A stretch of DNA of 64,000 nt from Haloterrigena sp. KLK7 (GCF_037914945.1 NZ_CP149788.1:62001-126000), one strand, 5' to 3'; positions 34,434-44,306 are shown, numbered from the stretch's first letter. Notes: generated from the letters alone by a model not told the origin. A program made the numbers and translations.

Positions 34434-35240
34434 ATGCCAAGAGACATCCGACTAGTCGATAGCATCACCCAGCCGAAGGAATCGCGAGGGTCGGTCATCG
34501 TCGCCGGCAGCCACGGCGGCATCTCGTCGGGACGATACGCGGCACAGCTCGGGCTCACCGGGATCGTCTTCAACAACGCCGGTGTGGGGAAAGACGACGC
34601 CGGGATCGAATCGCTCTCCTACCTCGAGGAGCTCGGTCTGCCGGCCGCGACGATCGACAACCAGAGCGCGCGAATCGGCGACGGCGTGGATATGGCTCGA
34701 GGCGGCGAGATCAGCCACGTCAACGCCGTCGCCGAAGACTGCGGTTGCGAAGTCGGCCAGTCCGCCCTCGAGTGCGCGGCGACGATGCACGACGCGGGCG
34801 TCGAACCCGTACAGGAAGACGTCGGAAGCGAGATGACCCAGGCGAGGGTCGACGACGGCGAGGTGCCGGTCTGGACCCTGGATTCGATCGGATTGATCTC
34901 CGACGAACACGAGGGGGCGATCACGGTCACCGGAAGCCACGGCGAGCGCCTCGCCGGCGAGTTCGACTCCTACATCCAAGCCGACGTCGCGGGAATCACG
35001 CTCTTCGACGCGGGCGTCGGCAAAGATGACGCCGGCATCGGCCGACTTCGAACGATGAACGAACGGGGGATTCCCGCCGCGACCGTCGACGTCGAGTCGG
35101 CGCGAATCGGCGATTCGAAATCGGCCCTCGACGGCGGCGTTCTCAGCCACGTCAACGACGTCGCCTCGGACCTCGGAATCGAACCCGGCGACAGCTGTTC
35201 GAGCTTCGTCGAAACCGTTCGCGCGTCCGAGCGGCAGTGA
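34434..35240 (+). CDS. Internally duplicated protein of unknown function in the acid-sugar island
   Basis: 268 residues made of two similar halves, about residues 8-110 and 149-253. Both share GSHG near their start, [FN]xAGVGKDDAGI, G[LI]PAAT[IV], SARIGD and [IL]SHVN. The linker (111-148) has Cys, His and Glu residues. No transmembrane or signal sequence. I do not recognise a named family; the repeated nucleotide-like GSHG and AGxGKDxAG motifs suggest phosphate or sugar binding, but that is inference. TTTTTATAATT (about 34402-34412) is its TATA region. The RuBisCO-like gene follows after 73 bases, so it probably leads the operon with that gene and the DUF1537 kinase. Confidence 0.8.
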   Translation: MPRDIRLVDSITQPKESRGSVIVAGSHGGISSGRYAAQLGLTGIVFNNAGVGKDDAGIESLSYLEELGLPAATIDNQSARIGDGVDMARGGEISHVNAVAEDCGCEVGQSALECAATMHDAGVEPVQEDVGSEMTQARVDDGEVPVWTLDSIGLISDEHEGAITVTGSHGERLAGEFDSYIQADVAGITLFDAGVGKDDAGIGRLRTMNERGIPAATVDVESARIGDSKSALDGGVLSHVNDVASDLGIEPGDSCSSFVETVRASERQ

Positions 35241-35313
35241 CTCCTGGGTGGAAGTACGGACCAGCGGACGCTGAGCCAGGGATCGAGCGATCAGCCATCT
35301 AACAACTGAGTAC

Positions 35314-36579
35314 ATGTCACGGATACGCGCAACATACCGAATCGAAACGCCCTACGAACCCGAGCACGCGGCCGAGGCGATCGCGAACGAGCAGTCCTCC
35401 GGGACGTTCGTCGAGGTCTCGACCGAAACGGACGGCCTCACCGAACGACACGGTGCGACGGTCGAATCGATCACCGAACTCGACGTCGTGGACGAACCGA
35501 CCCTTCCGGGCTCCGCTTCGCCCGCCGGCGCCGCGGAGTCGCCGACGTACACGCGAGCGGAGGTCGTCCTCTCGTACCCCGTCGAGAACATCGGGACGTC
35601 GCTGCAGAATCTCATGACGTTAGTCGCGGGGAACCTCTTCGTGTTGAAGGAGCTGTCCGGCGTTCGGCTGGTTGACCTCTCCCTGCCCGAGGAGTTCGCA
35701 GCCGCGCAGCCGGGACCGCAGTTCGGCATCGATGGGACCCGCGAACTCGTCGGCGTTCGGGACCGGCCGATCATCGGAAGCATCATCAAGCCCAGCGTCG
35801 GCCTCTCTCCGGAGGAGACCGGCGACATCGTCGAGACGCTCGTCGAGGCTGGCGTCGACTTCATCAAGGACGACGAACTCATCGCCAGTCCGCCCTACTC
35901 TCGAGTCGAAGACCGCATCGCGGAAGTAATGGACGCGATCCACCGCCACGAAGCGGAGACCGGGAAAACGGTGATGTACGCCTGTAACGTCACCGGCGAC
36001 ATCGACGAAATGCTGGAGCGACACGACGCGGTGAAGGAGGCCGGCGGCAACTGCCTCATGGTGAGCCTCCGAAGCGTCGGTCTCGCCGGCGTCCAGAAAC
36101 TCCGCGAGGAGTCTGAGCTTCCGATCCACGGGCATCGAAACGGATGGGGTGCGCTCTCCCGGTGTCCCCAACTGGGTTTCAGCTACGAGGCGTGGCAGAA
36201 ATTCTGGCGACTCGCCGGCGTCGATCACCTGCACGTGAGCGGCATCCGAAACAAGTTCACGGAATCGGACGAATCGGTCGTCTCTTCCGCCACGGAGTGC
36301 CAGACGCCGATCGCGTCCGACGACGACACGGTGATGCCCGTGTTTTCCTCGGCCCAGTGGGCCGGACAGGCGCACGACACCTACGAGTCCGTCGGAAACA
36401 CCGATCTCATGTACCTGGCGGGCGGGGGCATCCACGGCCACCCCGACGGGCCTCGAGCGGGCGTCGCTCACCTCAAGCAAGGATGGGAGGCCGCGATGCA
36501 GGGTATTCCGCTCGAAGAATACGCAGAGACGCACGAAGAACTACGAACGGCAATCGACTACTACGGAGACAATGACTGA
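35314..36579 (+). CDS. RuBisCO-like protein (large-subunit family, form IV), candidate acid-sugar-phosphate enzyme
   Basis: 421 residues. The alpha/beta barrel keeps many RuBisCO positions: K159 in GSIIKPSVGLSP (catalytic Lys), the carbamate-site cluster K185-D-D-E188 in VDFIKDDE, HGHRNGWGALSR, HLHVSGIRNKF (loop-6 region with Lys), VFSSAQWAG and AGGGIHGHPDG. The spacing and the changes in these motifs (HGHRNG, FSSAQW) place it with the RuBisCO-like proteins, not true carboxylases. RuBisCO-like enzymes paired with DUF1537 kinases act on 3-oxo-isoapionate 4-phosphate in bacterial D-apiose/D-apionate catabolism, as decarboxylase (OiaX) or transcarboxylase/hydrolase (OiaT). Its stop overlaps the kinase start by 8 bases. 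Confidence 0.9.
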   Translation: MSRIRATYRIETPYEPEHAAEAIANEQSSGTFVEVSTETDGLTERHGATVESITELDVVDEPTLPGSASPAGAAESPTYTRAEVVLSYPVENIGTSLQNLMTLVAGNLFVLKELSGVRLVDLSLPEEFAAAQPGPQFGIDGTRELVGVRDRPIIGSIIKPSVGLSPEETGDIVETLVEAGVDFIKDDELIASPPYSRVEDRIAEVMDAIHRHEAETGKTVMYACNVTGDIDEMLERHDAVKEAGGNCLMVSLRSVGLAGVQKLREESELPIHGHRNGWGALSRCPQLGFSYEAWQKFWRLAGVDHLHVSGIRNKFTESDESVVSSATECQTPIASDDDTVMPVFSSAQWAGQAHDTYESVGNTDLMYLAGGGIHGHPDGPRAGVAHLKQGWEAAMQGIPLEEYAETHEELRTAIDYYGDND

Positions 36580-37963
36580 CGACGAACTACTGCTGACGTT
36601 CTACGGAGACGACTTCACGGGATCGACCGACGCGCTAGAGGGATTGGCCGACAACGGCGTTCGAGCCGTCCTCTTCATGACACCCCCGACCGCGGAGGAC
36701 CTGGAGCGCTTCGATGACCTCGACGCTGTCGGCGTCGCCGGTGTAAGCCGGACGATGACGCCGGAAGAGATGGAATCGGAACTGCAGCCGGTTTTCGAAG
36801 CGCTCGCCGAATTGGACGCTCCGATCGTCCACTACAAGGTCTGCTCGACGTTCGATTCCTCGCCGGAGGTCGGGAGCATCGGGACCGCGATCGACATCGC
36901 CCAAGACGTGTATGACTCGCCGTTCGTTCCCGTGTCTCAGGGAACGGAGGTCCCGCACGGACGCTACGTCGCGTTTTCGAACCTCTTTGCGGAACAGGGA
37001 GGGGAGGTGTACCGGATCGATCGCCACCCGACCATGCGCGACCATCCGGTCACCCCGATGCACGAGAGCGACCTCCGGCGCCACCTCGGAGAGCAGACGA
37101 GTCGCCCGATCGGCCGCGTCGACCAACGGTTCCTCGACGACTACGAGGCCGCCGAGGCGGAACTCACGGAGACGATTCGCGAGGACGAAATCGTCGTCCT
37201 CGACGCGCTGAACACGGACCACCTCGATACGATCGGACGCCTCCTGTGGACCCGCGCGACCGACGCGTCGGGCCCGCTGTTCGCGGTCGGCTCCTCTGGC
37301 CTCGAGCATCACGCCCTCGTCAGTCACTGGGACGAGACCGGCGAGATCGATCGGGACGCGACGTACTTCGAGAAGCGGGAACCGGCGGACAACATCGCCG
37401 TCATGTCCGGTAGCGCCTCCGAAGAGACGGCGGCGCAGATCGACTGGGCGAACGAACACGGGTTCCGCCTCGTTTCGATCGACACCGAGCGTCTGGTCGA
37501 CCCGGACGAGAAGAGCGACGCGCGGGCCGCCGCAGTCGAGGAGGCCCTCGCTGTACTGGACGACGGCGAGAGCGTCGTTCTCTACTCCGCCCGCGGTCCG
37601 GACGATCCCGCTATCGACGCCACGCGGGCGGCGTTCGAGGAACACGGTACGGAGGAGAGCCTCGAATCGTATCTGGGGCGCCAGCAGGGGATTATGTTCC
37701 GCGAGATCCTCGAGCGATCGGGCGTGACGCGCGCCTGCGTCGCCGGCGGGGACACGAGCAGCCACGTGATCTCAGAACTGGACCTCGACGCACTCGAGGC
37801 GATCGCACCGGTCGCACCCGGTGGACCGCTGTGCCGAGCCCACTCGACGACGGAATTCGATGGTCTAGAACTCGCGCTTAAGGGAGGGCAAGTCGCCACG
37901 AGGAACGACGAATTCGATTACTTCGGGGTCGTTCAGCAGGGCGGAATAGACCGGACCGACTGA
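36572..37963 (+). CDS. Four-carbon acid sugar kinase family protein (DUF1537; OtnK/OiaK-like)
   Basis: 463 residues. The N-terminal domain starts LLLTFYGDDFTGSTDALEGL (the conserved DDFTG motif) and contains HYKVCSTFDSSPEVGSIG. The C-terminal nucleotide-binding domain has VAGGDTSSHVI and APGGPLCRA, ending LALKGGQVATRNDEFDYFG. The family phosphorylates C4-C5 sugar acids with ATP. Translational overlap with the RuBisCO-like gene mirrors the OiaK-OiaX/OiaT pairing of D-apionate catabolism, where the kinase makes 3-oxo-isoapionate 4-phosphate. Erythronate or threonate are alternative substrates of the family, but those pathways do not use a RuBisCO-like partner. Confidence 0.9.
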   Translation: MTDDELLLTFYGDDFTGSTDALEGLADNGVRAVLFMTPPTAEDLERFDDLDAVGVAGVSRTMTPEEMESELQPVFEALAELDAPIVHYKVCSTFDSSPEVGSIGTAIDIAQDVYDSPFVPVSQGTEVPHGRYVAFSNLFAEQGGEVYRIDRHPTMRDHPVTPMHESDLRRHLGEQTSRPIGRVDQRFLDDYEAAEAELTETIREDEIVVLDALNTDHLDTIGRLLWTRATDASGPLFAVGSSGLEHHALVSHWDETGEIDRDATYFEKREPADNIAVMSGSASEETAAQIDWANEHGFRLVSIDTERLVDPDEKSDARAAAVEEALAVLDDGESVVLYSARGPDDPAIDATRAAFEEHGTEESLESYLGRQQGIMFREILERSGVTRACVAGGDTSSHVISELDLDALEAIAPVAPGGPLCRAHSTTEFDGLELALKGGQVATRNDEFDYFGVVQQGGIDRTD

Positions 37964-38093
37964 GAACTCCAGTTGTATCGACTGTGATGACGTCCCTCTC
38001 GCCGGCGAACGAATAGACGCGATTCGAGTTCTCTCGCCCTCCGAACGCGGTATGCTGTACTAGATTTAAATGACTGCAACGTGTGGATTACCT

Positions 38094-38936
38094 ATGTCCA
38101 CCGTCCCATCGAGAAGGCTGGCTAGTGGCGATCAGATTCCCGTAATCGGCGCTGGCACGTGGGATCTAGCCGGAGAGACAGTCAAGGAGTCGGTCCGCTG
38201 TGCTCTGGACACCGGGTACACCCACGTGGATACCGCCGAAGGGTACGAGAACGAAACCGAAATCGGCGAGGTACTCGCGGAGTACGACCGCGACGAGGTA
38301 TTTCTCACATCGAAGGTCCTCCCGAAGCACCTCAATTACGGGTCAGTCCTCGAGTCGTGTCGAGACTCGATTCGAAGACTCGGCGTCGAATACCTCGATC
38401 TCTATCTCATCCACTGGCCGAATCCGGCGATCTCAGTTCGGGAGACGTGGAACGCGATGGAACGACTCGTCGAGGAGGGATACGTGGAAAATATCGGTGT
38501 CTCCAACTTCTCGGCGTACCAGCTGTCGGCGGTCCAGCACATCGCCGACGTCCCCGTCGCGGTCAACCAGATCGAGTACAACCCCCTTTACGCCCGATCG
38601 GAACTGCTCGAGTACTGTCGCGACACCGATGTCGTCGTCGAGGCCGCTGCCCCGTTCGGCAGAGGAAAAGCCTTCGACCATCGAACCGTTCGAGACGTCG
38701 CCGAGAAACACGACAGGTCTCCCGCGCAGGTCGCGCTCCGGTGGGCGATCGAGAAAGACGTCGTCGTCCTCCCGAAGTCCAGTTCGCCGGACCACATCCG
38801 GTCGAATTTCGACCTGTTCGACTGGGAACTCGACGCAACGGACCACGAGAAACTCGACGGGATCGAAGAGTCTGACCCCGCTTACGACTCCGGTGCCCGG
38901 GACTGGACGAGAGATACCTACGGGATTCCGAAATAA
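38094..38936 (+). CDS. Aldo/keto reductase
   Basis: 280 residues. The catalytic tetrad is visible: Asp and Tyr in HVDTAEGYENETEIG, Lys in FLTSKVLP and His in LYLIHWPNP. Also present are IGVSNFSAYQL, AVNQIEYNPL and the NAD(P)H-binding VVVLPKSSSPDHIRSN. ATG 38094 is chosen because TTTAAA at 38065-38070 sits 24-29 bases upstream, which suits a leaderless mRNA; an in-frame ATG at 38070 overlaps the TATA box. It probably reduces a sugar-derived aldehyde or ketone such as glycolaldehyde, erythrulose or the starting aldose (inference). Confidence 0.9.
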   Translation: MSTVPSRRLASGDQIPVIGAGTWDLAGETVKESVRCALDTGYTHVDTAEGYENETEIGEVLAEYDRDEVFLTSKVLPKHLNYGSVLESCRDSIRRLGVEYLDLYLIHWPNPAISVRETWNAMERLVEEGYVENIGVSNFSAYQLSAVQHIADVPVAVNQIEYNPLYARSELLEYCRDTDVVVEAAAPFGRGKAFDHRTVRDVAEKHDRSPAQVALRWAIEKDVVVLPKSSSPDHIRSNFDLFDWELDATDHEKLDGIEESDPAYDSGARDWTRDTYGIPK

Positions 38937-39046
38937 GCGATCGGAGACGGTCGGGGAGGATCTCTCGTGAACGGACGGCAACTGCGACGAGAACAGTCTG
39001 GAATAAAATCACTATTTTTTATACTGCGTTTGCGTTACTCTGTACC

Positions 39047-40798
39047 ATGAGGAATGTGAAGATCGTTTGCACACTCGGACCTGCGTCGAACGACGGGGAG
39101 ACGATCCGAGAACTCGTCACAGCCGGCATGTCCGTTGCGCGGCTGAACGCGAGCCATGGGTCCCGTGAGGATCACGCGGAACTAATCGACCGCATTCGCA
39201 CGGTCGACGAGGAGCGAGCGGGATCCGTTGCGGTCATGCTCGACATGCAAGGGCCGGAGATTCGGACTGCACCGCTGGCCGAGGGTGAGACGGTGACGCT
39301 GGAGGCCGGCTCCGAGGTCCGGTTCGTCGAGGGAACGGAGGCGACTCCGGAGACCATCGGCCTCTCACTGTCGATCGACACCGTCGAACCGGGCGATCGC
39401 ATCCTGCTGGATGACGGACTCATCGAGACGACCGTCCTGGAAAACGACGGTAACGCGGTTCGCGCACGGGTCGACACCGGGGGCGATTTGGGCGGCCGGA
39501 AGGGCGTGAATATCCCCGGCGTTGATCTCGATCTCGACATCGTCACCGAATCCGATCGCGAGGTCCTCGAGCTGGCCGCCGAGAAGGACGTCGACTTCGT
39601 CGCGGCGAGTTTCGTCCGCGACGCCGAAGACGTCTACGAGGTCAGCGAAGTGCTCGAGGAGCAGGGCGTCGATATTCCGATCATCGCGAAGATCGAACGC
39701 ACCGGTGCGGTGGAGAACTTGGACGAGATCATTGACGCTGCCTACGGCGCGATGGTCGCTCGCGGGGATCTGGGTGTGGAGTGTCCGATGGAGGACGTCC
39801 CGATGGTCCAGAAACGAATCATTCGGAAGTGCCGCGAGGAGGGGTCACCGGTGATCACGGCCACGGAGATGCTCGACTCGATGGTTCACGCCCGGCGGCC
39901 GACCCGCGCCGAGGCCTCGGACGTCGCGAACGCCGTCCTCGACGGCACCGACGCGGTGATGCTGTCAGCTGAGACCGCCATCGGCGACCACCCCGTCGCC
40001 GTCGTCGATGCCATGGACAGAATCATCCGCCAGGTCGAAAAGTCCGACGAGTATGCCGAGTTACTCGAGCAGCGCATCCCAGCGGCAGGTGAAGCGCAGA
40101 CGGACGCGCTGGCTCGCTCGGCGCGGTTCCTGGCGCGGGACATCGGTGCAGACGCGGTCGTCGCCGCGACAGAATCCGGCTATACAGCGCTAAAGACGGC
40201 GAAGTATCGGCCGGACGTGCCAGTCGTCGCCTCGACGCCGAGTCAGGAAGTACGCCGCCGACTCGCACTGACATGGGGGGTAACGCCACTGTATGCGCCC
40301 GTGTCGGGCCAGGGTGCCGATGCTGTCGTCGAGAAGGCAGTCCAAGCGGCACTGAACGCCGGCGCTGCTGAAAGCGGAGACACCGTCATCGTTCTCTGTG
40401 GGATGATGACTGATCTCGAGGGAACGAACACGACGAACATGCTCAAAGTCCACGTCGCGGCCGAGGCGCTGACGACCGGGCGGGTCATCGTCGAGGGTCG
40501 AGTCACTAACTCCGTCACTCGCCTCTCGGACGGTGACCTTTCGAATGTCGCAGACGGGTCAATCCTCGCGCTGCCCGCCGACTTTGATGGAGAGTTCACC
40601 GGTGACACGAGCCTCATTGATGGGATTATCAGCGCCGAACAAGCGATGACCAGCTATCCGGCAATGGTTGCACGAGAGTTAGAAATTCCGATGATTACTG
40701 GTGCGGACGTACAGGACATCGGTGATGGAAATACCGTTACGCTTGACGCCGAACGCGGCATCGTATACAGTGGAGACATCCTAGAAGATACTCGATAA
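39047..40798 (+). CDS. pyk: Pyruvate kinase with C-terminal PEP-utilising-type domain
   Basis: 583 residues. The start [38 protein letters not shown] is the family signature; the active-site region is [36 protein letters not shown] and [43 protein letters not shown]. Beyond residue 470 is the extra domain ([35 protein letters not shown]) related to the swivelling PEP-utiliser domain, normal in haloarchaeal Pyk. It converts PEP and ADP to pyruvate and ATP. TTTTTTATAC about 25-35 bases upstream of the ATG indicates a leaderless mRNA. The last quarter uses more A/T-ending codons than the neighbours. Its place beside enolase in a sugar-acid island is unusual. Confidence 0.95.
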   Translation: MRNVKIVCTLGPASNDGETIRELVTAGMSVARLNASHGSREDHAELIDRIRTVDEERAGSVAVMLDMQGPEIRTAPLAEGETVTLEAGSEVRFVEGTEATPETIGLSLSIDTVEPGDRILLDDGLIETTVLENDGNAVRARVDTGGDLGGRKGVNIPGVDLDLDIVTESDREVLELAAEKDVDFVAASFVRDAEDVYEVSEVLEEQGVDIPIIAKIERTGAVENLDEIIDAAYGAMVARGDLGVECPMEDVPMVQKRIIRKCREEGSPVITATEMLDSMVHARRPTRAEASDVANAVLDGTDAVMLSAETAIGDHPVAVVDAMDRIIRQVEKSDEYAELLEQRIPAAGEAQTDALARSARFLARDIGADAVVAATESGYTALKTAKYRPDVPVVASTPSQEVRRRLALTWGVTPLYAPVSGQGADAVVEKAVQAALNAGAAESGDTVIVLCGMMTDLEGTNTTNMLKVHVAAEALTTGRVIVEGRVTNSVTRLSDGDLSNVADGSILALPADFDGEFTGDTSLIDGIISAEQAMTSYPAMVARELEIPMITGADVQDIGDGNTVTLDAERGIVYSGDILEDTR

Positions 40799-40842
40799 AT
40801 AGACATATACAGTTGGAGAGCACTGGTAACAGTGAGAACAGT

Positions 40843-42096
40843 ATGGTGATTGCCGACATTCAACTCCGGCGTATCCTCGATTCCCGAGGGAATCCAACAG
40901 TTGAGGCAGACGTTGTGACCGAAAACGGTGGCTTCGGCCGCGCCGCGGCACCGAGCGGTGCCAGCACGGGCGAGTACGAGGCCGTCGAGCGACCGCCGAG
41001 CGAGGCGATCGCCGCGGCCCGCGAACGCGTCGTTCCCCGACTCGTGGGCGAGGCCGACGCGGGGAACCAGCGCGAGGTCGACGCCATTCTCCACGCCGCC
41101 GACGGGACCGACGACTTCTCGGAGATCGGTGCCAACAGCGCGGTCGCCATCTCGATGGCCGCCGCGAAGGCCGGTGCCGACGTGCTCGGCGCGCCGCTGT
41201 TCCAGCATCTCGGCGGCGCGTTCCGCGGCGAGAACTTCCCGATCCCGCTCGGGAACGTCATCGGCGGCGGCGAACACGCCGCCGACGCGACCGACATTCA
41301 GGAGTTCCTCGTCGCGCCCGTCGGCGCACCCAGCGTCGAGGACGCCGTCTTCGCCAACGCCACCGTCCACGGCACCGTCGCCGACCTGCTCGAGGAACGC
41401 GACGTCCCCTGCGGCAAGGGCGACGAGGGCGCGTGGGCACCGTCGATCGACGACAGCGAGGCCTTCGAGATCGTCGACGAAGCGGTCTCGACCGTCCAGG
41501 ACGAGGTCGGATTCGAAGTGAAGTTCGGTCTCGACGTCGCCGGCGCGGAGCTGTACGACGGCGACTCCGGCACCTACGAGTACAGCGATCGGAGCCGCGA
41601 CACCGACGAGCAGATCGAGTACATCGCGGACCTCGTTCGCGAGTACGATCTGGTCTACGTCGAGGACCCCCTCGACGAGGACGACTACGACGCCTTCGCC
41701 GACCTCACCGACGAGGTCGGCAGCGCGGCGCGGAACGCCGCGGGCAGTGCGAGCGGGCAGCGCCCGCGAGCAGACGAGACGCTGATCTGCGGTGACGACC
41801 TGTTCGTCACCAACACCGGCCGGCTCCGTGAGGGGATCGATCGGGGCGCGGCCAACAGCATCCTGATCAAGCCCAACCAGATCGGAACGCTAACCGACGC
41901 CTTCGACGCGATCGAACTCGCGACGGAGCACGGCTACGACTCGGTCATCTCCCACCGCTCGGGCGAGACCGAGGACGCGACCATCGCACACCTCGCCGTC
42001 GCGACCGACGCCCCCTACATCAAGACGGGTGCCGTCGGCGGCGAGCGAACCGCCAAGCTCAACGAGCTCATCAGAATCGCAGACGACGCAGTATAA
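40843..42096 (+). CDS. eno: Enolase
   Basis: 417 residues from ATG 40843. Conserved regions are [39 protein letters not shown], the metal ligands in [31 protein letters not shown] and [12 protein letters not shown], catalytic Lys in [20 protein letters not shown], and [22 protein letters not shown] short Ala/Gly/Ser-rich insert ([17 protein letters not shown]) interrupts the segment before GDDLF; haloarchaeal enolases vary here. It interconverts 2-phosphoglycerate and PEP. It lies 44 bases after pyk, so the two probably form a unit that takes 2-phosphoglycerate to pyruvate; the only missing link from 3-phosphoglycerate would be a mutase. Confidence 0.95.
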   Translation: MVIADIQLRRILDSRGNPTVEADVVTENGGFGRAAAPSGASTGEYEAVERPPSEAIAAARERVVPRLVGEADAGNQREVDAILHAADGTDDFSEIGANSAVAISMAAAKAGADVLGAPLFQHLGGAFRGENFPIPLGNVIGGGEHAADATDIQEFLVAPVGAPSVEDAVFANATVHGTVADLLEERDVPCGKGDEGAWAPSIDDSEAFEIVDEAVSTVQDEVGFEVKFGLDVAGAELYDGDSGTYEYSDRSRDTDEQIEYIADLVREYDLVYVEDPLDEDDYDAFADLTDEVGSAARNAAGSASGQRPRADETLICGDDLFVTNTGRLREGIDRGAANSILIKPNQIGTLTDAFDAIELATEHGYDSVISHRSGETEDATIAHLAVATDAPYIKTGAVGGERTAKLNELIRIADDAV

Positions 42097-42244
42097 TCAG
42101 ACACTCTGCGGCGGAAATAACCCCATTCTCATACGTATACTCGAGAAGTATATCGGGGACTGATCCATCGGCTTTTTCGCGACGGATTTCAATCAGTGAA
42201 CTCGAGGTATGGCTCGTCGCCTCGACGGCGAGCGAGCGTCGTTC

Positions 42245-43084
42245 CTACGCCACTTCGGACGCGACTTCCTCGAGTTTTTCCTCGGAAAACACCCGGTCTT
42301 TCCAGTCGGACCTGAAGATATCCTCTTCGGTCTCGTCGATGATCGCCTGTGCGCCGTCGGAGAACGGGAAATCGGTGAATCCGAACACGATCCCCAGCTC
42401 GACCCGAAAGTGTCCGAAGAGGAAATCTCTCGCTGCCTGTTCGGGAACGCCCTGTTCAACCACGTGATCGTACGCTTCTCGGACGGCGTACAGACACGAA
42501 CCGAGCACCATTTCGACGAGCGCTGGCTCCAGCAAGAACATCTGCTCCGTCGTCAGCTCGTGGGCGCGGCGGACCGGCGCGTAGATGTCGCGTGCGAGGG
42601 CCTCACCGCGCTCGTAGTCCTCGTCGGGGCCCTGATGGAGGGCGCAGACGATGTCCTGTTCTTCTCGACCCTGGCCGCCGAACCAGTCCGGATCTTCGCG
42701 GCTCAAATCCGAACTCGCATCGATGATCGACGGGTGCGCGGGGTGGGTGATGAAGTAGGAGATATCGTCCCGCTCGGAGAGCGCGTCGGCGTACGCCGCC
42801 GCGGGGTCGAGGAGGACGACCATCGTTCCGCTGTCGATCTTCGGGACGATGTCTTCGGAAATCGGCCCGATGAGGTCGTCCGGAACCGCCATGACGACGA
42901 TCTCGGCGCCGTCGAGCGCCTGCGATTCGTCGACCGCGGAGACGCCTCGCTCAGCGAGTCTCTCTCGGCCCTCTTCGCTCGGTTCTACGTACCGCACGTC
43001 GTATCTGGCGTTATCCTTGAGGCGGTCGGTGATCCTGCAGCCCATCTTTCCGCCGGCTCCCAGAAGAGCGACTCGAGTGGTCAT
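42245..43084 (-). CDS. NAD(P)-dependent dehydrogenase with PGDH-type C-terminus, resembling D-apionate oxidoisomerase (ApnO)
   Basis: 279 residues from ATG 43084. The N-terminal Rossmann motif is RVALLGAGGKMGCRITDRL; then VVMAVPDDLIGPISEDIVPKI, SGTMVVLLDPAAAYADALSERDDISYFITHPAHP, and a helical C-terminal part (TTEQMFLLEPALVEMVLGSCLYAVREAYD, then ARDFLFGHFRVELGIVFG). The combination GAGGKMG, THPxHP and MxxLEPxL matches my memory of ApnO, which oxidises and isomerises D-apionate to 3-oxo-isoapionate; relatives include other 6-phosphogluconate-dehydrogenase-like oxidoreductases. It would feed the DUF1537 kinase. It is transcribed opposite to enolase and divergent from the IclR gene. Confidence 0.82.
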   Translation of the reverse strand: MTTRVALLGAGGKMGCRITDRLKDNARYDVRYVEPSEEGRERLAERGVSAVDESQALDGAEIVVMAVPDDLIGPISEDIVPKIDSGTMVVLLDPAAAYADALSERDDISYFITHPAHPSIIDASSDLSREDPDWFGGQGREEQDIVCALHQGPDEDYERGEALARDIYAPVRRAHELTTEQMFLLEPALVEMVLGSCLYAVREAYDHVVEQGVPEQAARDFLFGHFRVELGIVFGFTDFPFSDGAQAIIDETEEDIFRSDWKDRVFSEEKLEEVASEVA

Positions 43085-43532
43085 GCTTACTGATCCATAT
43101 CCACCAACTCCGCCCGGCGGGTTAAACATTGCTGCTACGGCGCGAGTACGGCGAATTAGCGAGAGACGATGCCGTCGTCCGGAGGATATCGTCGACGGTG
43201 TCCCTCGCAGAAGTCGACGGAGGCTCCGCGAGACGGCTTTTCGCGAGTAACGAGAAATATGCCGCGCGGTGTTCCAACGTGGAATATTGGGGCGATACGG
43301 ACCAACAGACGTGTAGCAGTCCGCTTTCCTCCTCGCTAACCGCACTTCGGTCCGGGGATCGGGTATCGGATACACCCCGCTTCGACGGCGATCGTGAACC
43401 GGACAATTTCGGGCGACTCGGGCCGGTAGTGCCGACGTGTTCGTCCTGAGATGAAAACTACTCGAGCGGATGATAGGTATAACTGCGGAGAATTACCCGA
43501 AGTATTTTGCCGGTAGAAGCTAGAGATCGACT
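43085..43532. other. Divergent promoter region between the ApnO-like gene and the IclR gene
   Basis: About 450 bases. Open frames are shadows without motifs. It must hold promoters in both directions (GTTTAACC near 43120 on the minus strand; AGTATTTTGCC near 43500 on the plus strand) and presumably IclR operators, but I cannot point to a convincing palindrome. Confidence 0.4.
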
Positions 43533-44306
43533 ATGGACGAAGATCTTAGCGAGAGGCGAACAGTACAGGCGACGGAGACAGCGTTCGACATCGTGGAATA
43601 CCTCCAGGCGGAGAACGGAGCGAAACTCCACGAGATCGCGGACGCGTTGGACCTGGCGAACAGCACGGTGTACCACCACCTGAACACCCTCCTCAAGCGG
43701 AGGTACGTCACTAGAGACGGCGACATGTACTATCCCGGTCTGGAGTTCCTCAACGTCGGAGGATGGGTTCGCGACCGACGAAGAGTAAATCGCCTGTCCG
43801 AGTCGTTCGTCAAAGCGCTCGCGGAGGAAACCGGCGAACAAGTGCAGTTCATCGCCGAGGAGAACGGGTTCGGCTATCACGTGTACACGGCGACCGGCGA
43901 ACACGCGACGTCGATCGACAGCCGGTCGGGGAAACGAATCTACCTCCACGCGAACGCGGCGGGGAAGGCGATTATCGCCTACGATTCCGAGGAGCGTATC
44001 GACGAAATTATCGACACGGTGGGACTGCCCGCACTCACCGAACACACGATCACGGATCGGGAAGAGCTGATAACCGAACTCGAGCAGGTCCGCGAACAAG
44101 GGTATGCCTACAACTGGGAGGAGCACGTCGAAGGATACTGCGGAATCGCGGTTCCCATACGGCCGGAGGACGAGGTACTGGGAGCGCTCGCGCTCGGCGG
44201 GCCGATCGAACGCATCAAGAACGAACAATCGAAGGAAGCGTTGACGCAGCGACTGCGGGAAACAGGCAACGAGTTCGAACTAGAACTCAAGTTCCCCGAC
44301 TTGTAG
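43533..44306 (+). CDS. IclR family transcriptional regulator, probable regulator of the acid-sugar island
   Basis: 257 residues. The N-terminal winged helix (about residues 10-70) is TVQATETAFDIVEYLQAENGAKLHEIADALDLANSTVYHHLNTLLKRRYVTRDGDMYYPG. The C-terminal IclR effector domain has QVQFIAEENGFGYHVY, RSGKRIYLHANAAGKAIIAY and EEHVEGYCGIAVPIRPEDEVLGALALGGP. IclR/KdgR proteins commonly sense sugar acids or aromatic acids and control catabolic genes next to them. It closes the island at its right end, divergent from the ApnO-like gene. Confidence 0.92.
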   Translation: MDEDLSERRTVQATETAFDIVEYLQAENGAKLHEIADALDLANSTVYHHLNTLLKRRYVTRDGDMYYPGLEFLNVGGWVRDRRRVNRLSESFVKALAEETGEQVQFIAEENGFGYHVYTATGEHATSIDSRSGKRIYLHANAAGKAIIAYDSEERIDEIIDTVGLPALTEHTITDREELITELEQVREQGYAYNWEEHVEGYCGIAVPIRPEDEVLGALALGGPIERIKNEQSKEALTQRLRETGNEFELELKFPDL

